Positions 10,277-20,929 of a stretch of 64,000 nucleotides of DNA are shown piece by piece; the stretch's first letter is position 1, and each line of letters begins with the position of its first letter. The stretch covers positions 1 to 64,000 of the forward strand of contig JAGPYM010000053.1 of NCBI GenBank assembly GCA_020736575.1, in the 5' to 3' direction. The position numbers and the translations under genes are program-made. The DNA comes from Thelonectria olida (Eukaryota; Ascomycota; Sordariomycetes; Hypocreales; Nectriaceae). The notes below the pieces were generated by a model that was given only the letters and a program-made list of their open reading frames with translations, searched no databases and was not told the DNA's origin.

Positions 10277-13200
10277 ATGTCACTTTCAAAGGAATCGCTC
10301 AACCTCGTTAGCAATTCCAGCACCATTCCAAAGCTGGAGCAAACCAGCCAGTGGCTGACCTGGAAGAGAGAAATGCTGGACCTCCTGGACATGTGCGGAT
10401 ACGGAGACCTTTTGACCAGGAACGCTCAACCACCAACAGAAGGGAACGACCTCACAACACAGATTGAGGCCTGGAGGAGCCGTCAGGATCGAGCATGCGG
10501 CGCCATCCGAAGTCGGCTCGGATACAACGCCCGAGTGTTCACCACGGGGATCCCAACGGCCCAAGGCATGATTGGTCACCTCGAAACCCGTTACCGCCCC
10601 GTTGGAAGCGCCATCTTTCAAGAACTCGACCGAAGATACCAAGAACTCACTCTTGACTCTTGTGGTTCGGTTATGGAATATGCAAACAAGCTTCGTCAAG
10701 TAAGGGCGGAACTCTTAGAGATGGATGAAATCTGCCAGATTGGGGAACCACACTTTGTCAACAAGTTCCTCTGCGGACTTGGTCCAGACTATGAAGTCTT
10801 CCTCACTGCTTTCAATCAGAACCATAACATCCTTCCTATCCGAGATCCAAACAACCGCAACGTTATCCTCAATGAGGCCGTTACGTTCGAAACTGCTATC
10901 TTTGCCGCATCCCAAGAAGAGGACAGACAAAGAGGGGCCACTGCAAGGATTGCTCAAAGAGCCATGGTGGCCCAGGATACCTTAGGTTGTGGACACTGTG
11001 GAAGAAAAGGGCACAACAAGTCAACTTGCTGGAAACTTCACCCGGAACTCAGAAGGGAGCATGAAAAGACAGGTCACGAGAGACGACAACGAAAAATGCA
11101 GAGACGGGAGAAGGAAAAGGAGAAGACGAATGATGAACCGGAATCCGCTATGGCTGCGACTCCTGCATACCTCCAACCTGATCAAGCGAGACTGGCTCTT
11201 TGGCAAAATGACTTCCAAGGTCACCTTGGATTAATTGGCTCGTCATTCGGACTTTCCGGATCTCAGGCATCCCCCCAAGCTCGGGCCCTCGAACGGATCC
11301 ATGTCTTGGATAGTGGTGCCTCCTCACACATTTTCTGCCGGTCTACGTACTTTACAGTCCTTCACAAGTACCAGGGACTCCCAATCAATGGCATTGCAAA
11401 CGCAACAGTTATGCCAGGAGGACGTGGAACATACTCCCTCCGAGTGCAAGGACCCAAGGGGCCACAGAATGTCACTCTCGAGAACGCTCTGTATGTTCCG
11501 GAAGGATGCTCAAACCTACTGTCCGTGTCAGCACTGGAGAAGAATGGGGCAGAAGTTCTTTTCCGAAATGGGAAGGCAGTGGTCACAAACAAAGGAAAAG
11601 TCGTCCTCACCGCAACAAGGATCTCAGGCGTCTATGTGGTCGACGAAGCTGAGGAAGATCACTTTCAAACCGCTTTGGCCTCCTTTTCAGTGGGAGACCC
11701 TCGACTGCATCTTTGGCACGAACGACTCGCACACTTGGGAGAGAGAAACATTAAGAGACTGATGAAGATGTCTACTGGAATTCGACCGGACGAGTCTACA
11801 TCAAACCCATGTGGAGCTTGCGTGCAAGGCAAACTCAAGGAATGCCCCCATGTTCGACCGATCAAGAAAGGAACTTACCCCCTGGAGTGTATTCATGCGG
11901 ACATTGCCGGCCCCTTCCCGGAAGTGGGAGTAGACGGGAGCCGATACTGGGCCTGCTTTATTGATGACTTTACTCAAATGTCCTGGGTATATCCAATCAA
12001 AGAAAAGTCAGAGTTCGAAGAATGTTTCCAGCATCTGTTGGAGCAGTTCGAAAGACCGGAAAGGCGATGCCATTTCCTTCATCTCGATCGAGGAGGAGAA
12101 AATCGAAGCCACATCCTGATTATGTTCTGCCGGGACAGAGGAATTCATCTCTCGTACACAGCGACAGAGCAACACGAACAAAACGGATTGGCAGAGGTTC
12201 TCAATCGAATCATCATGGAAAAACTCACGCCCACACTGGTCAAATCCGGACTTGCTTTGAAATGGTGGCCATACTTCCTCAAGGCAGTGAACCACGTCCG
12301 AAATCTCTGTCCCACGGCGAGCATCTCCACCACTCCATACCAAGCCTGGTATGGAGATGTTCCTGATCTCAGCCACCTGCGAATCCTTGGCTCACGAGGA
12401 TGGGCTCTACTTCCATCTTCTAAACGAAAGAAGATGCAATCCAGGAGCACTCCCTGTCAGCTTCTCGGCTATCAGGGTAGTACGAACTATTTTCTTCTTG
12501 ACGAAAGGGGGCGAGTCTTTGTGTCTAACAATGTCGTCTTCTCTGAAAACATCAAAAGTGTCGAACCAACACTCGACAATCTCACGCATCAGATGAGTGA
12601 CCAGAGACCATTGCAACGACGACGGGTAGACAGAGAACAGAACACCGGCGTGGAAAATCCTGTCATTCTAGAACCGTCGCCGCTTCCGATCGCGTCAGGA
12701 GAGGCAAATGGAACTGAGGAGATTGGCCGTGGAGAGACGACCTCGGATGAGTCCTCAGTGGGAGATCCAGGATGGGATCTGGACCAAGAGTCAACCAGGT
12801 CGAGTATCCATGTTGCCACAGATGAGCACGAGGCGCCACCGGAAGCAACAGAACGGCACGCAGAGTCTCGGCTGCCCGAGAGATCGACCAGAGGACAGCT
12901 GCCATCGAGATACATACTGGCCAGCACAAACTTCGCCTTCCTCGCAACAATTGCAAGACAATTGTACCTAGTTGCTCGCGACATCGACCAGTCAGAACCA
13001 AGAACCTTCAAGGAAGCCACTCAGGGTCCTCATGGAAGACTCTGGTGGAGAGGACTGAAGGATGAACACGGATCTCTAATCGAGAATGGTGTCTGGAACC
13101 TAGTTACGCTTCCACCAGGACGAAAGGCCCTTCGAGGCAAATGGGTGTTCAAGCTCAAACGAGGGGAAAATGGGGAGGTTCTGCGGTACAAAGCCCGCTT

Positions 13201-14545
13201 TGTCGTGAGAGGATTCGAGCAAAGGGAAGGAATTGACTTCAACGAAACCTTCGCCTCTGTTGTCAAGCCGATGAGCTACAAGATGATATTTGCCATCGCG
13301 GCGGCACTCGACTTGGAACTGGAACAAATGGACGTCAAGACAGCCTTCCTCTATGGCCTCGTAACTGAGGAGATATACGTGGAACAACCCGAAGGATTCG
13401 ACGATGGAAGTGGGAGAGTCTGTAAGCTCTTGAGAGCATTATATGGACTGAAGCAAGCTCCAAGGGTGTGGTACGAGACCCTCTCGACCTTCCTCGAGAC
13501 ACTCGAGTTCAAGCCTTTACTTTCAGACTTGGGGGTCTTCGTGAAAGGTCACACGTTCATTGCGGTGTATGTGGACGATCTGCTTATTGCTGGACCCTCC
13601 AAGGACGAGATCGTAGCAGTCAAGCAAGCTCTGTGCAACAAGTTCAAGATGACAGACCTGGGCCCATGCAAATATTACCTAGGCATGTCCTTGAGAAGAG
13701 ACAGGGCGAACCGATCGATTTCCTTGTCGCAGACAACGTACCTGGAGAAAATACTTCGAGACTTTGGAATGGATCAATGCGCCCCTAATGCCACGCCAGT
13801 TGCCACAAGCAAATTCGGCGAACCAGACTCCGACTACAAGGCAACCGATGAACTCAAGCAGTGGTATGCGAAGGCGATTGGATCCCTGATGTATCTCATG
13901 CTTGGGACGAGACCCGACATTGCCTTTGCCGTCTCTCTATGCAGTCGACACCTGGGAAACCCAACCAACGAACATCAGACCGCTGTCAAGCGTATCTTTC
14001 GATATCTCAAAGGATCCAACAATCTGGAACTGATGTACCAAGGAAAGCTGCAACCTCTTCTCGGCTACACCGACTCGGATTGGGCGGGAGATCTGGAGAC
14101 TCGAAAGTCAACGTCTGGATACGTGTTCAACCTTGGCACGGGCGCTATTAGCTGGAGCTCGAAGAGACAAAGGACTGTTGCCCTGTCCTCATGTGAAGCA
14201 GAATACATGGGGCAAACGGGAGCAGCGAAGGAAGCAGTCTGGTTGCGAAGCCTTCTCCAGGAACTGTTGAAAGAGTACAGGGAGGTCCCAGAACTGAAGA
14301 CAACTGTGATCTTTGGGGACAACCAAGGAGCGATCGCAATGTCGAAGAATCCCCAGTTCCATGCAAGAACCAAGCATATTGATATTCAACATCATTACTG
14401 CAGGGAGAAGGTCAATGATGGAATCGTTGACTTCCAGTACATTCCAACAGGCAAGCAGGTCGCTGACGGGCTGACGAAGGCTTTGCCGAAGGATCGCTTC
14501 TTACTATTTCGGGAAGCTTTGGGTCTCAAAGAACGACGATTGTGA
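10277..14545 (+). CDS. Copia gag-pol polyprotein
   Basis: One frame of 1422 codons starts at the ATG at 10277. Gag fills the N-terminus and ends in a CCHC zinc knuckle (CGHCGRKGHNKSTC, residues ~237-250). The aspartic protease motif DSGAS is near residue 344. The integrase has an HHCC zinc finger near 480-510 and a catalytic D-D-E core (DIAGPF ~541, HLDRGGEN ~602, NGLAEVLNR ~640). Reverse transcriptase carries YVDD near 1097. RNase H follows with DSDWAG near 1262 and SCEAEYM near 1305. Domains in the order protease-integrase-RT-RNase H define Ty1/copia. No internal stop or frameshift is present, so the element could be autonomous. Gag and Pol are fused, so their ratio must be set by processing or turnover and not by a visible frameshift site. 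Confidence 0.97.
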   Translation: MSLSKESLNLVSNSSTIPKLEQTSQWLTWKREMLDLLDMCGYGDLLTRNAQPPTEGNDLTTQIEAWRSRQDRACGAIRSRLGYNARVFTTGIPTAQGMIGHLETRYRPVGSAIFQELDRRYQELTLDSCGSVMEYANKLRQVRAELLEMDEICQIGEPHFVNKFLCGLGPDYEVFLTAFNQNHNILPIRDPNNRNVILNEAVTFETAIFAASQEEDRQRGATARIAQRAMVAQDTLGCGHCGRKGHNKSTCWKLHPELRREHEKTGHERRQRKMQRREKEKEKTNDEPESAMAATPAYLQPDQARLALWQNDFQGHLGLIGSSFGLSGSQASPQARALERIHVLDSGASSHIFCRSTYFTVLHKYQGLPINGIANATVMPGGRGTYSLRVQGPKGPQNVTLENALYVPEGCSNLLSVSALEKNGAEVLFRNGKAVVTNKGKVVLTATRISGVYVVDEAEEDHFQTALASFSVGDPRLHLWHERLAHLGERNIKRLMKMSTGIRPDESTSNPCGACVQGKLKECPHVRPIKKGTYPLECIHADIAGPFPEVGVDGSRYWACFIDDFTQMSWVYPIKEKSEFEECFQHLLEQFERPERRCHFLHLDRGGENRSHILIMFCRDRGIHLSYTATEQHEQNGLAEVLNRIIMEKLTPTLVKSGLALKWWPYFLKAVNHVRNLCPTASISTTPYQAWYGDVPDLSHLRILGSRGWALLPSSKRKKMQSRSTPCQLLGYQGSTNYFLLDERGRVFVSNNVVFSENIKSVEPTLDNLTHQMSDQRPLQRRRVDREQNTGVENPVILEPSPLPIASGEANGTEEIGRGETTSDESSVGDPGWDLDQESTRSSIHVATDEHEAPPEATERHAESRLPERSTRGQLPSRYILASTNFAFLATIARQLYLVARDIDQSEPRTFKEATQGPHGRLWWRGLKDEHGSLIENGVWNLVTLPPGRKALRGKWVFKLKRGENGEVLRYKARFVVRGFEQREGIDFNETFASVVKPMSYKMIFAIAAALDLELEQMDVKTAFLYGLVTEEIYVEQPEGFDDGSGRVCKLLRALYGLKQAPRVWYETLSTFLETLEFKPLLSDLGVFVKGHTFIAVYVDDLLIAGPSKDEIVAVKQALCNKFKMTDLGPCKYYLGMSLRRDRANRSISLSQTTYLEKILRDFGMDQCAPNATPVATSKFGEPDSDYKATDELKQWYAKAIGSLMYLMLGTRPDIAFAVSLCSRHLGNPTNEHQTAVKRIFRYLKGSNNLELMYQGKLQPLLGYTDSDWAGDLETRKSTSGYVFNLGTGAISWSSKRQRTVALSSCEAEYMGQTGAAKEAVWLRSLLQELLKEYREVPELKTTVIFGDNQGAIAMSKNPQFHARTKHIDIQHHYCREKVNDGIVDFQYIPTGKQVADGLTKALPKDRFLLFREALGLKERRL

Positions 14546-14549
14546 AAAC

Positions 14550-15290
14550 GTGCAAAGATGGGCATGGATGGGAGACCTACCATGGACAGACAGGAGACCC
14601 ACAGATCCAAGATTGCACTGAGCGTGAGGAACGTGCAAAGATGGACTGAAGTGGGAGACCTACCATGGACAGAAGACCCATGGACTCAAGATTGTACCTG
14701 AGTTGAAAAGAGCGTGCAAAAGTGGGCTTCAGTGGGAGATCTTCTATGGACGGAAGAAGACCCATAAGTTCAAGATTGCACTGGACTGAGAGGAAAGGTG
14801 CAAAGATGAGCTTTGGTGGGAGATCTTCTGCGGGTAGAAGAAGACCTGCGATCCCAAGATTGCATGGATTCGCGAGAAGGTGCAAAGATGGGCTTCAGCG
14901 GGAGATCTTCTGTGGACAAAAAGAAGACCCACGGGCTCAAGATTGCACTGGACTAGGAAGAAGGTGCAAAGATGAGCTCAAGTGGGAGATCTTCTATAGT
15001 TAGAAGAAGACCCATGGGTTCAAGATTGTACTGGACTGGGAAGAAGGTGCAAAGATGAGCTTAGAGGGAGATCTTCTGCGGACAGAAGAAGACCTGTGGT
15101 CGCAAGATTGCGCTGTATTGAACAGAGCGTGCAAAGATGGGCTTCAGTGGGGGATCGTCTGTGGACAGAAGAAGACCCATGGTTTTAAGATTGCACTACC
15201 GAGAAAAAAGGTGCAAAGATGAACCTAGGTGGGAGATCTTCTGCGGATGGAGGAAGACCCACTGCCCCAAGATTGCATGGAGCTGTCAAG
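14550..15290 (+). repeat. Nine-copy ~83-bp tandem repeat in the copia 3' region
   Basis: The motif GTGCAAA recurs at 14550, 14633, 14714, 14798, 14880, 14964, 15047, 15129 and 15211 (spacing 81-84 bp). Each unit contains, in order, GTGCAAAGATG, a GGGAGATCTTCTG-like segment, a CAGAAGAAGACCC-like segment and CAAGATTGCA. The two middle segments can pair over about 10 of 13 positions, giving one hairpin per unit in the RNA. Units are diverged from each other, unlike the identical LTRs, so the array is older than this insertion. It lies between the polyprotein stop and the 3' LTR and shows no coding potential. Confidence 0.92.
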
Positions 15291-15406
15291 AATTTCCAAA
15301 GTGCCTGAGTCGAGATGGCTCTTTCCCTGCAGTTTTCACCCACGAAGGTGTTTTTGGGGTTTTAACGAGACTCGACAGGCCTGCACATGAAGTCCAACAG
15401 CAGCTC

Positions 15407-15415
15407 GAGTGGGAG
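15407..15415 (+). promoter_or_regulatory. Polypurine tract of the copia element
   Basis: GAGTGGGAG directly abuts the 3' LTR at the position expected for the plus-strand primer. Confidence 0.7.
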
Positions 15416-15548
15416 TGTTGAGACCGTATGACTAAGATGGTCCAATCTGCTGCTGGCTGGGATGTGGATATTTAGTGAGCCGTGCTCCTCACAGACACAT
15501 GTAACTTAGACCTTTCAATATCACCACATAACCCTTTTTGTTTCATCA
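15416..15548 (+). repeat. 3' LTR of the copia element
   Basis: Identical to the 5' LTR at 9425-9557 and followed by the GATAA duplication. Confidence 0.97.
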
Positions 15549-15553
15549 GATAA
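15549..15553. repeat. Target-site duplication, right copy
   Basis: GATAA, matching 9420-9424. Confidence 0.9.
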
Positions 15554-16112
15554 TGCCAAGTCGATGAGGCTTTCTCCAAGGGGCACAGGATTTATATGCG
15601 CGTGAGCCTACCGCGTCCGCCTGTGCAAGGACTTGCACCTTCTGTGCGAGATTTCGCCCTCAACTCTAATGTATTACGTGTCAAATGCACTTTGCAAAGT
15701 CACATTCAAGGTTAACAACAGTAATAACCCTTTGGTTGGTGCGTAAGAGTGCACAAGACGCCGGCACCAATGACGTTAAAGTGCACTAGGTCTCTCGTCA
15801 AATGGCAGTGGACCACGCAGGACGCCACTAAGAGCAGGGCACCAACAGCCCGGCCACGCCCGTAATACAAACATCCATTCCTAAATATAGATTAATCACG
15901 TGCTTTATATGAAGGCTTGAAAGTAAAACTTGAAAATTGAGTGAAATAATTTGAGATATTAAAAAGAGAATGTAAGGCAGACCTTTTATTATTTATTGAG
16001 AAAGTTCCTTGCGAAAGTTTTCACACAAGCTTATATTACATTTAGGGCTGATTTTAAGGCCTAGAGTTAAAGCACCTTCAAGACCGTTAAGCCTCAAGAT
16101 CGGTAGTTGAAG
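15554..16112. other. Former shared intergenic/promoter region
   Basis: No gene is seen. Before the copia insertion this stretch joined directly to 9176-9424, making an intergenic region of about 810 bp between two divergent genes. Confidence 0.5.
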
Positions 16113-18212
16113 ATGAATGCGGACGATAATATTTGGCGAGCGGTGCCACTGGATGAAGTGCCAGAAAGCCCGACCCCCAATACAACCAAGTCTCAACTTA
16201 AAAGTCCAGCGTTCAAGCCGAATGAGCGACTTCCACCATATTTTTCGCTCGTTAATGGCCAAGGTAAGAACAAGGCTCTTAATACCGACAAATCAGACTC
16301 CATCTTGAATTGTGTCGTTTCTGAGTTACCAAATGCCTCGTTAACTATGACAAGATGGACAGACACACTCTGTGCCGGGCTGTGTGTCCATCGAACTCCT
16401 GCCGCTCGCAAACAGAGCACCTGAGTCAATACCATATGAAGAAGATGCCACAACAGCGACCATAACGTCTTGGAAAAAGGTATCGATCTTTAGATGGTGG
16501 CTCCTGGAGCTCCTGTGCTGCCTTGTTGCTCTTCTAAGTCTGGGCGCCCAGGTCGCCATGCTCTACCATTACAATCGCCGGCCGCAAGACAGTTGGCCGA
16601 TTGATACCATTACTATCAACGGTATGATTGCCATTCTAGCTACCATTTGTCGCTCAGCTTTCATGGCCGTCGTGGCGGCGGTTCTCGCGCAAACCAAGTG
16701 GAATTGGTTCTCCGGCCAACATGGACAGTACACGGCTCGGCTTGCCGACTTTGCATTGTTTGATAACGCTGCTAGAGGACCGTTTGGGAGTGCACAGCTT
16801 ATATGGCGTTTCAAGGGAGGGTGAGTTGTATAGGATGAAGGGAAATGCTTTGGAGTCTTTGTTGCTGAGAATGAATAGCCATCTTGCCTGCATTGGCGCC
16901 GCGTTGTCTATTCTTTCTGCTGCTTTTAGCCTCTTTTCTCAACAGCTCATCTCACTACGAATTGACGTGGTCAGGCAAAATATTGCAAACCCTGCCCGTG
17001 TAACATGGGCTCAATCTTCCATCGGCAGTATGTTTATACATGCTCCATAAGAAACTTGAGAAGGTCATTCTCTAACAATCGCCAGCGGCTCTCCTATCCT
17101 CAACAAAATCAGCCATTTACAACGGCTTCATGGCGCGTACTATTGGCGACCCGCAGGCGTATTGTCCAACTGCCAATTGCACTTGGCCCATTGTCCCGAC
17201 CGTGGGTGTCTGCGGAGCTTGCGTCGACCTCACCTTTGAGATTTATCATGCCGGGAAACGCGGGGGAAGCGATTGCTGGCTGAGAACCCCGGGCGGCCTG
17301 TGGCTGTCCAATCCCTATTGCGACTGGGAGGGACAATCGGGACCAATCTTCAACATCAGCAATGGCACTGGGCAGGCATTTTCATCGTATCCCTTTATGC
17401 TGCCCAAGAATGCTCCAAATGTCATCGCTAATTTCGGAGCCATGGGCCTTCCACCGAAAGTCACAGACGGTTCGACAACCATCAATAAGTCGGTGGCTGT
17501 GGACTGCGGCCTGTGGTATTGTGTTCAAGCACATAATATCAGCGTGCGTCTTGGTGAACTCCACGATGAGGTCGTCGAAACCTGGAGCAAAGCAAGAGTC
17601 AAGGACTTTCTTATTCGAATCGAAAACATTTCCTTTGTCGATATTCCGTCCTCGTTCAACACTGACCCCGGCGAGTCTTATGGGTTGGACTTAGGATTAA
17701 CCTATCATATGCGACAATACCTCAATGACACTATCTGGGGCTCCATCAAAAAAGTGAATTTTCCAAGCAATTTACAGCTCCCCTTTATCACTTTCGAAGC
17801 GCAGTCAGACTATGCCGAGGGTATGCATAACGGGCTTGACAATATTCACGCCTGGGTAGGCCGGCTGGCTAAAAGCATGACGAATGATTTGCGATTGAAC
17901 AGCACCTATCCATCAGCAGAGAGCGAGCGATTCCAAGGCACAGCAATGACGAATCAGGTCATTATCGTCGTCCGGTGGCAGTGGATAGTTTTTCCTACAG
18001 TGTTGGTGCTGTTGTCAATCGTCCATCTGGGGATTGAGATGGTCAGGACGAGAAGGATACCGAATGTGAGACCGTGGAAGGAAGAATCTCTTTTGCCGCT
18101 TTGCGTGGACATTGATGATGAGATAAGAGAGAAGGCTAGAGAGGGGATTACTGAACCAGGGGGTATTGAGAAGCGGGTGGGACATTATTTCTTGAATTTT
18201 AGAGGGTTTTAG
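16113..18212 (+). CDS. DUF3176-family membrane protein
   Basis: Four exons are deduced: 16113-16263, 16355-16820, 16879-17027 and 17086-18212, with introns of 91, 58 and 58 bp. All junctions keep phase and the product has 630 residues. Exon 2 encodes the DUF3176 start, with two membrane helices (WWLLELLCCLVALLSLGAQV and MIAILATICRSAFMAVVAAV) and the family block KWNWF...LADFALFDNAARGPFGSAQL. Exon 3 encodes the third helix region, ending near LFSQQLISLR. A large Cys- and Asn-x-Ser/Thr-rich domain follows (CPTANCTWP, GVCGACVDL), probably extracytoplasmic. A last helix (WIVFPTVLVLLSIVHLGIEM) and a cytoplasmic tail end the protein. The family is common in filamentous fungi and its function is unknown. 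Confidence 0.88.
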
Positions 18213-19103
18213 CAGTGTTATTTATTTATATCGGTTAACATGTATGGGATTCAAGTGAGAGGAGGGGCTCTTCAAATTCACTGTCCGCATTCTGATACAG
18301 AGGTACGTGCGATTCCTTCAAGTTCTTCCTTCCAAAACGCGCACATCCTCCCTAGTCTCTTCTTCAGTTGACCCAAATTCGTTGATATTGGTGGAACTGG
18401 TTCATTAACCGGCTTATTGTAAAGGGAACCTTTGAGATCCTTCTAGGACGTTACATGACGTGTTGGGTTGATTTGGGCTCAGCAACCGGCTCCCTGCGAA
18501 AGAGCTCTTCGACAACTGTCGAGGGTAATAGAAGGCATCCTGGGCCGATTTTGGATCGGGTTTTTCGCACCAGCTCACAGACATCTTAGAATGTCAATCT
18601 ACCTGCATTAGTCTTTGTATTATAAAATAATAATTTAAATATTTAAATTACTTTTATAAATATATTTTAAAAAACAAAAGTTGCAATTTGTAACTATAAT
18701 TATAAAAAGTACTTATTTAATATTTAAATATATTTATTTATATATTAAATAGAACTTAAGCTCTTTAGCTTTTAATATACCTTAATTATACTTATATACT
18801 TTAAGCATATTCCTAGATTTAATATCGTACCTTTTACTACTCCGAGTCCCTTAACGCTCTAGCCTTTCTACTAATAGATCCTAGAGCCCTCTATTCTACC
18901 GTTGGGGATTGGCCAGATCGTTACACGGCTCGGTAGAGCATAGTGGAACCTGGTGGTGATATGCGACACAACCCCAATAAAACTTAACATAAGGTTATAG
19001 ATGCCTTTAGATACAGCAACAGAACGGTCGGACCCTGTAGACCATGCTGGATTGATAGAGTACAGAAACTAATGATAACACTTGTATCCCGGATTTTATC
19101 CTG
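18213..19103. other. Intergenic with small A/T-rich island
   Basis: 18610-18840 is almost pure A/T with TTTAAATAT-type runs, typical of RIP-mutated relics. No gene is seen on either side. Confidence 0.5.
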
Positions 19104-20246
19104 TCAAATATAGCCAATAGCTGTCGACGTTGTCTTCCAGGCTATCTTCCCGCCAAGCAAAGACTCCATCATGGGGGTTGATTGTCCAGTCTCCCGGGGG
19201 TCTTCGCCAATGAAATCCAGCGGAAAGCCAAGATCGAATGATTTTATGCTTTCAATGTACTTGACTTGATCATCTGTCAGTTCGATGCTCAGTGCCTCGA
19301 TGTTGTCGTGGAGATGCTCGACCTTTCGACCACCGACGAGCGGGAATACATGCGGCGCCTTGTGCATCACGTACGCGAGTGCAATCTGCTGGATGCTCGC
19401 TTTTCCGTGCTCGGCAGCCACCTTTTCCAGCGCTTCGCTCACTCTGAGAGCCTCTTCGTTTTGCTGGCTGCCACGACCTGTTGGATCAGACTCTTGACGA
19501 GCCGCCCGTTGCGCCCTTGTCTGAAGCTGGCCGCCGCCGAGGACATCCCAAGGGCACAGCGCCATGCCAAAGTGTCGTGCCATGGGAATGATGTCACGCT
19601 CGAAGTCTCGATGCATGAGGTTCCAGCGACCTTGGTAGACAGAGAAGGGAGTTTTGCCGTGCGCTTTCGCGTACGTATTGGCTGCTGAGACAACCCAGGC
19701 CGGAGTGTCGGAGACGCCGAGGTAAAGGGCTTTGCCTTGTTCGACGAGGATGTGGAGCGAGTCCATCAGTTCCTCTATCGACGTCGACCAGTCCCACCAG
19801 TGTACGTAGAGCAGGTCTATGTAGTTCGTCTGTAGCTTTCGGAGTGAAGCCTCAGCAGACAACCGGAGGGATTTCTTGTGATTTCCAGCGTAGTTGACGG
19901 TCTTTCCCAAACCAATCTCCCATCCACGAAAATCGTTAGTAAACTTGGTCGCCACAAACATGAGATCCCGATTGTTCCTGGCCTCCATCCATCTTCCCAG
20001 ATACAACTCCGAATCCTCATCTTGGTAGTTGTTGGCGGTGTCGATAAAGTTGCCGCCAGCATTGGCGTATGCATCTAAAAGTTTGAAAGATTGCTCCTCG
20101 TCCATTGCACCCATCCAAGAAGCCCATGACTTGCCAATGGACATGGCCCCCAACGCGAGTGGTGACACTCTCACACCCGCAGTACTAGCCAGGATACGAT
20201 AGCGACCTAGCTCGGTCTTGGGCTCTGGTGGAGTTGGAAAAGCCAT
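19104..20246 (-). CDS. Aldo-keto reductase, aryl-alcohol dehydrogenase / NorB type
   Basis: An intronless frame of 380 residues starts at MAFPTPPEPKTELGRYR (ATG at 20246). The same frame is open 25 codons further upstream, but that extension is not family-like. The catalytic tetrad is visible: D69 (NFIDTANNY), Y74, K101 (FVATKFTND) and H149 (LLYVHWWDW). The late motif LVGGRKVEHLHDNIEAL fits NADPH binding. Length and the WWDW/GxWN signatures match fungal aryl-alcohol dehydrogenases and the norsolorinic-acid reductase group, which reduce aldehydes or ketones with NADPH in the cytosol. The substrate cannot be read from the sequence. Confidence 0.9.
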   Translation of the reverse strand: MAFPTPPEPKTELGRYRILASTAGVRVSPLALGAMSIGKSWASWMGAMDEEQSFKLLDAYANAGGNFIDTANNYQDEDSELYLGRWMEARNNRDLMFVATKFTNDFRGWEIGLGKTVNYAGNHKKSLRLSAEASLRKLQTNYIDLLYVHWWDWSTSIEELMDSLHILVEQGKALYLGVSDTPAWVVSAANTYAKAHGKTPFSVYQGRWNLMHRDFERDIIPMARHFGMALCPWDVLGGGQLQTRAQRAARQESDPTGRGSQQNEEALRVSEALEKVAAEHGKASIQQIALAYVMHKAPHVFPLVGGRKVEHLHDNIEALSIELTDDQVKYIESIKSFDLGFPLDFIGEDPRETGQSTPMMESLLGGKIAWKTTSTAIGYI

Positions 20247-20929
20247 GGCTGATGCGGAACAGGCGTGGTTGCAACGGGCAGTGGTCTCTGAGTGGGCAAG
20301 GACAGGGAAGAAGATGATCAAGAATAGAGAGGTTTAGATTGACTTGGAAGGAGTAGTGTGCATTGCATCGACATGGGCGGCGTATTTATGCCAAACAGAC
20401 GACACGGTACTCTCGGAGAACATTATCGAAGGTGTTTGAAGATACAATAGAGAACAGGCCACTAGCTCATGACTTATCACGGTTAGCTTTCCGGAGACGT
20501 TAATATCCCCGTTACGTGGACGTCATCACAATGCAACTGGATGACGCACTAGCATCTGCAGCGATAATGGAACCAACAGACGCACCAGGGTCAACAACGC
20601 TAATGCAACCTCCTTACGCACCATTATCGGGCTCAGCACCTTATGCTCAACCCTATTTCTGTACTCTCTGGGCAATGTGGAAACAATCACCGCCAATGTA
20701 TCGTCGGAAGTTGCTTCTTCGTGGTCACTTTGGGTAGTATCGATTCGGTCCGACACCTGCTCTGTAGGCCCGAACGCGAACAGTGGCGCAAGCAATCTCC
20801 TGTCTCGGGCAGGGATTTTTGTAATTACTTAAAACGAGTTGGGTGTTAAAAACTGACAGTTGATAGAACAATGTTCTATGCATTCTCCAACATATTCCTC
20901 AACTTCTTGTTCCATCGAATGTCAGCAAG
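20247..20929. other. Divergent intergenic region between AKR and FAD oxidase
   Basis: No gene is seen. A shared upstream region of ~680 bp separates the minus-strand reductase and the plus-strand oxidase, so a common promoter is possible. Confidence 0.4.

Larger units (their letters stand above)
9425..15548 (+). mobile_element. Full-length Ty1/copia LTR retrotransposon
   Basis: The 6124-bp element is bounded by two identical 133-bp LTRs that begin TGTTGAGACC and end TTTCATCA (TG...CA), and by a GATAA duplication. In order it contains the 5' LTR, a primer-binding site, a 719-bp leader, one uninterrupted gag-pol frame with integrase before reverse transcriptase (the copia order), a ~740-bp tandem array, a purine tract and the 3' LTR. 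Identical LTRs, an intact frame and no RIP-type decay indicate a very recent insertion. No second full copy is present in this window. The element separates the start regions of the Clr5-ankyrin and DUF3176 genes. Confidence 0.97.

Noticed and set aside
12589..13020. Long minus-strand open frame opposite the copia polyprotein
   Set aside because: It mirrors the codon structure of the plus-strand frame and has no domain signal. Similar shadows occur along the whole polyprotein.
14550..15290. CRISPR-like regular repeats
   Set aside because: The ~83-bp units are contiguous diverged tandem repeats without unique spacers, inside a retrotransposon of a eukaryote.
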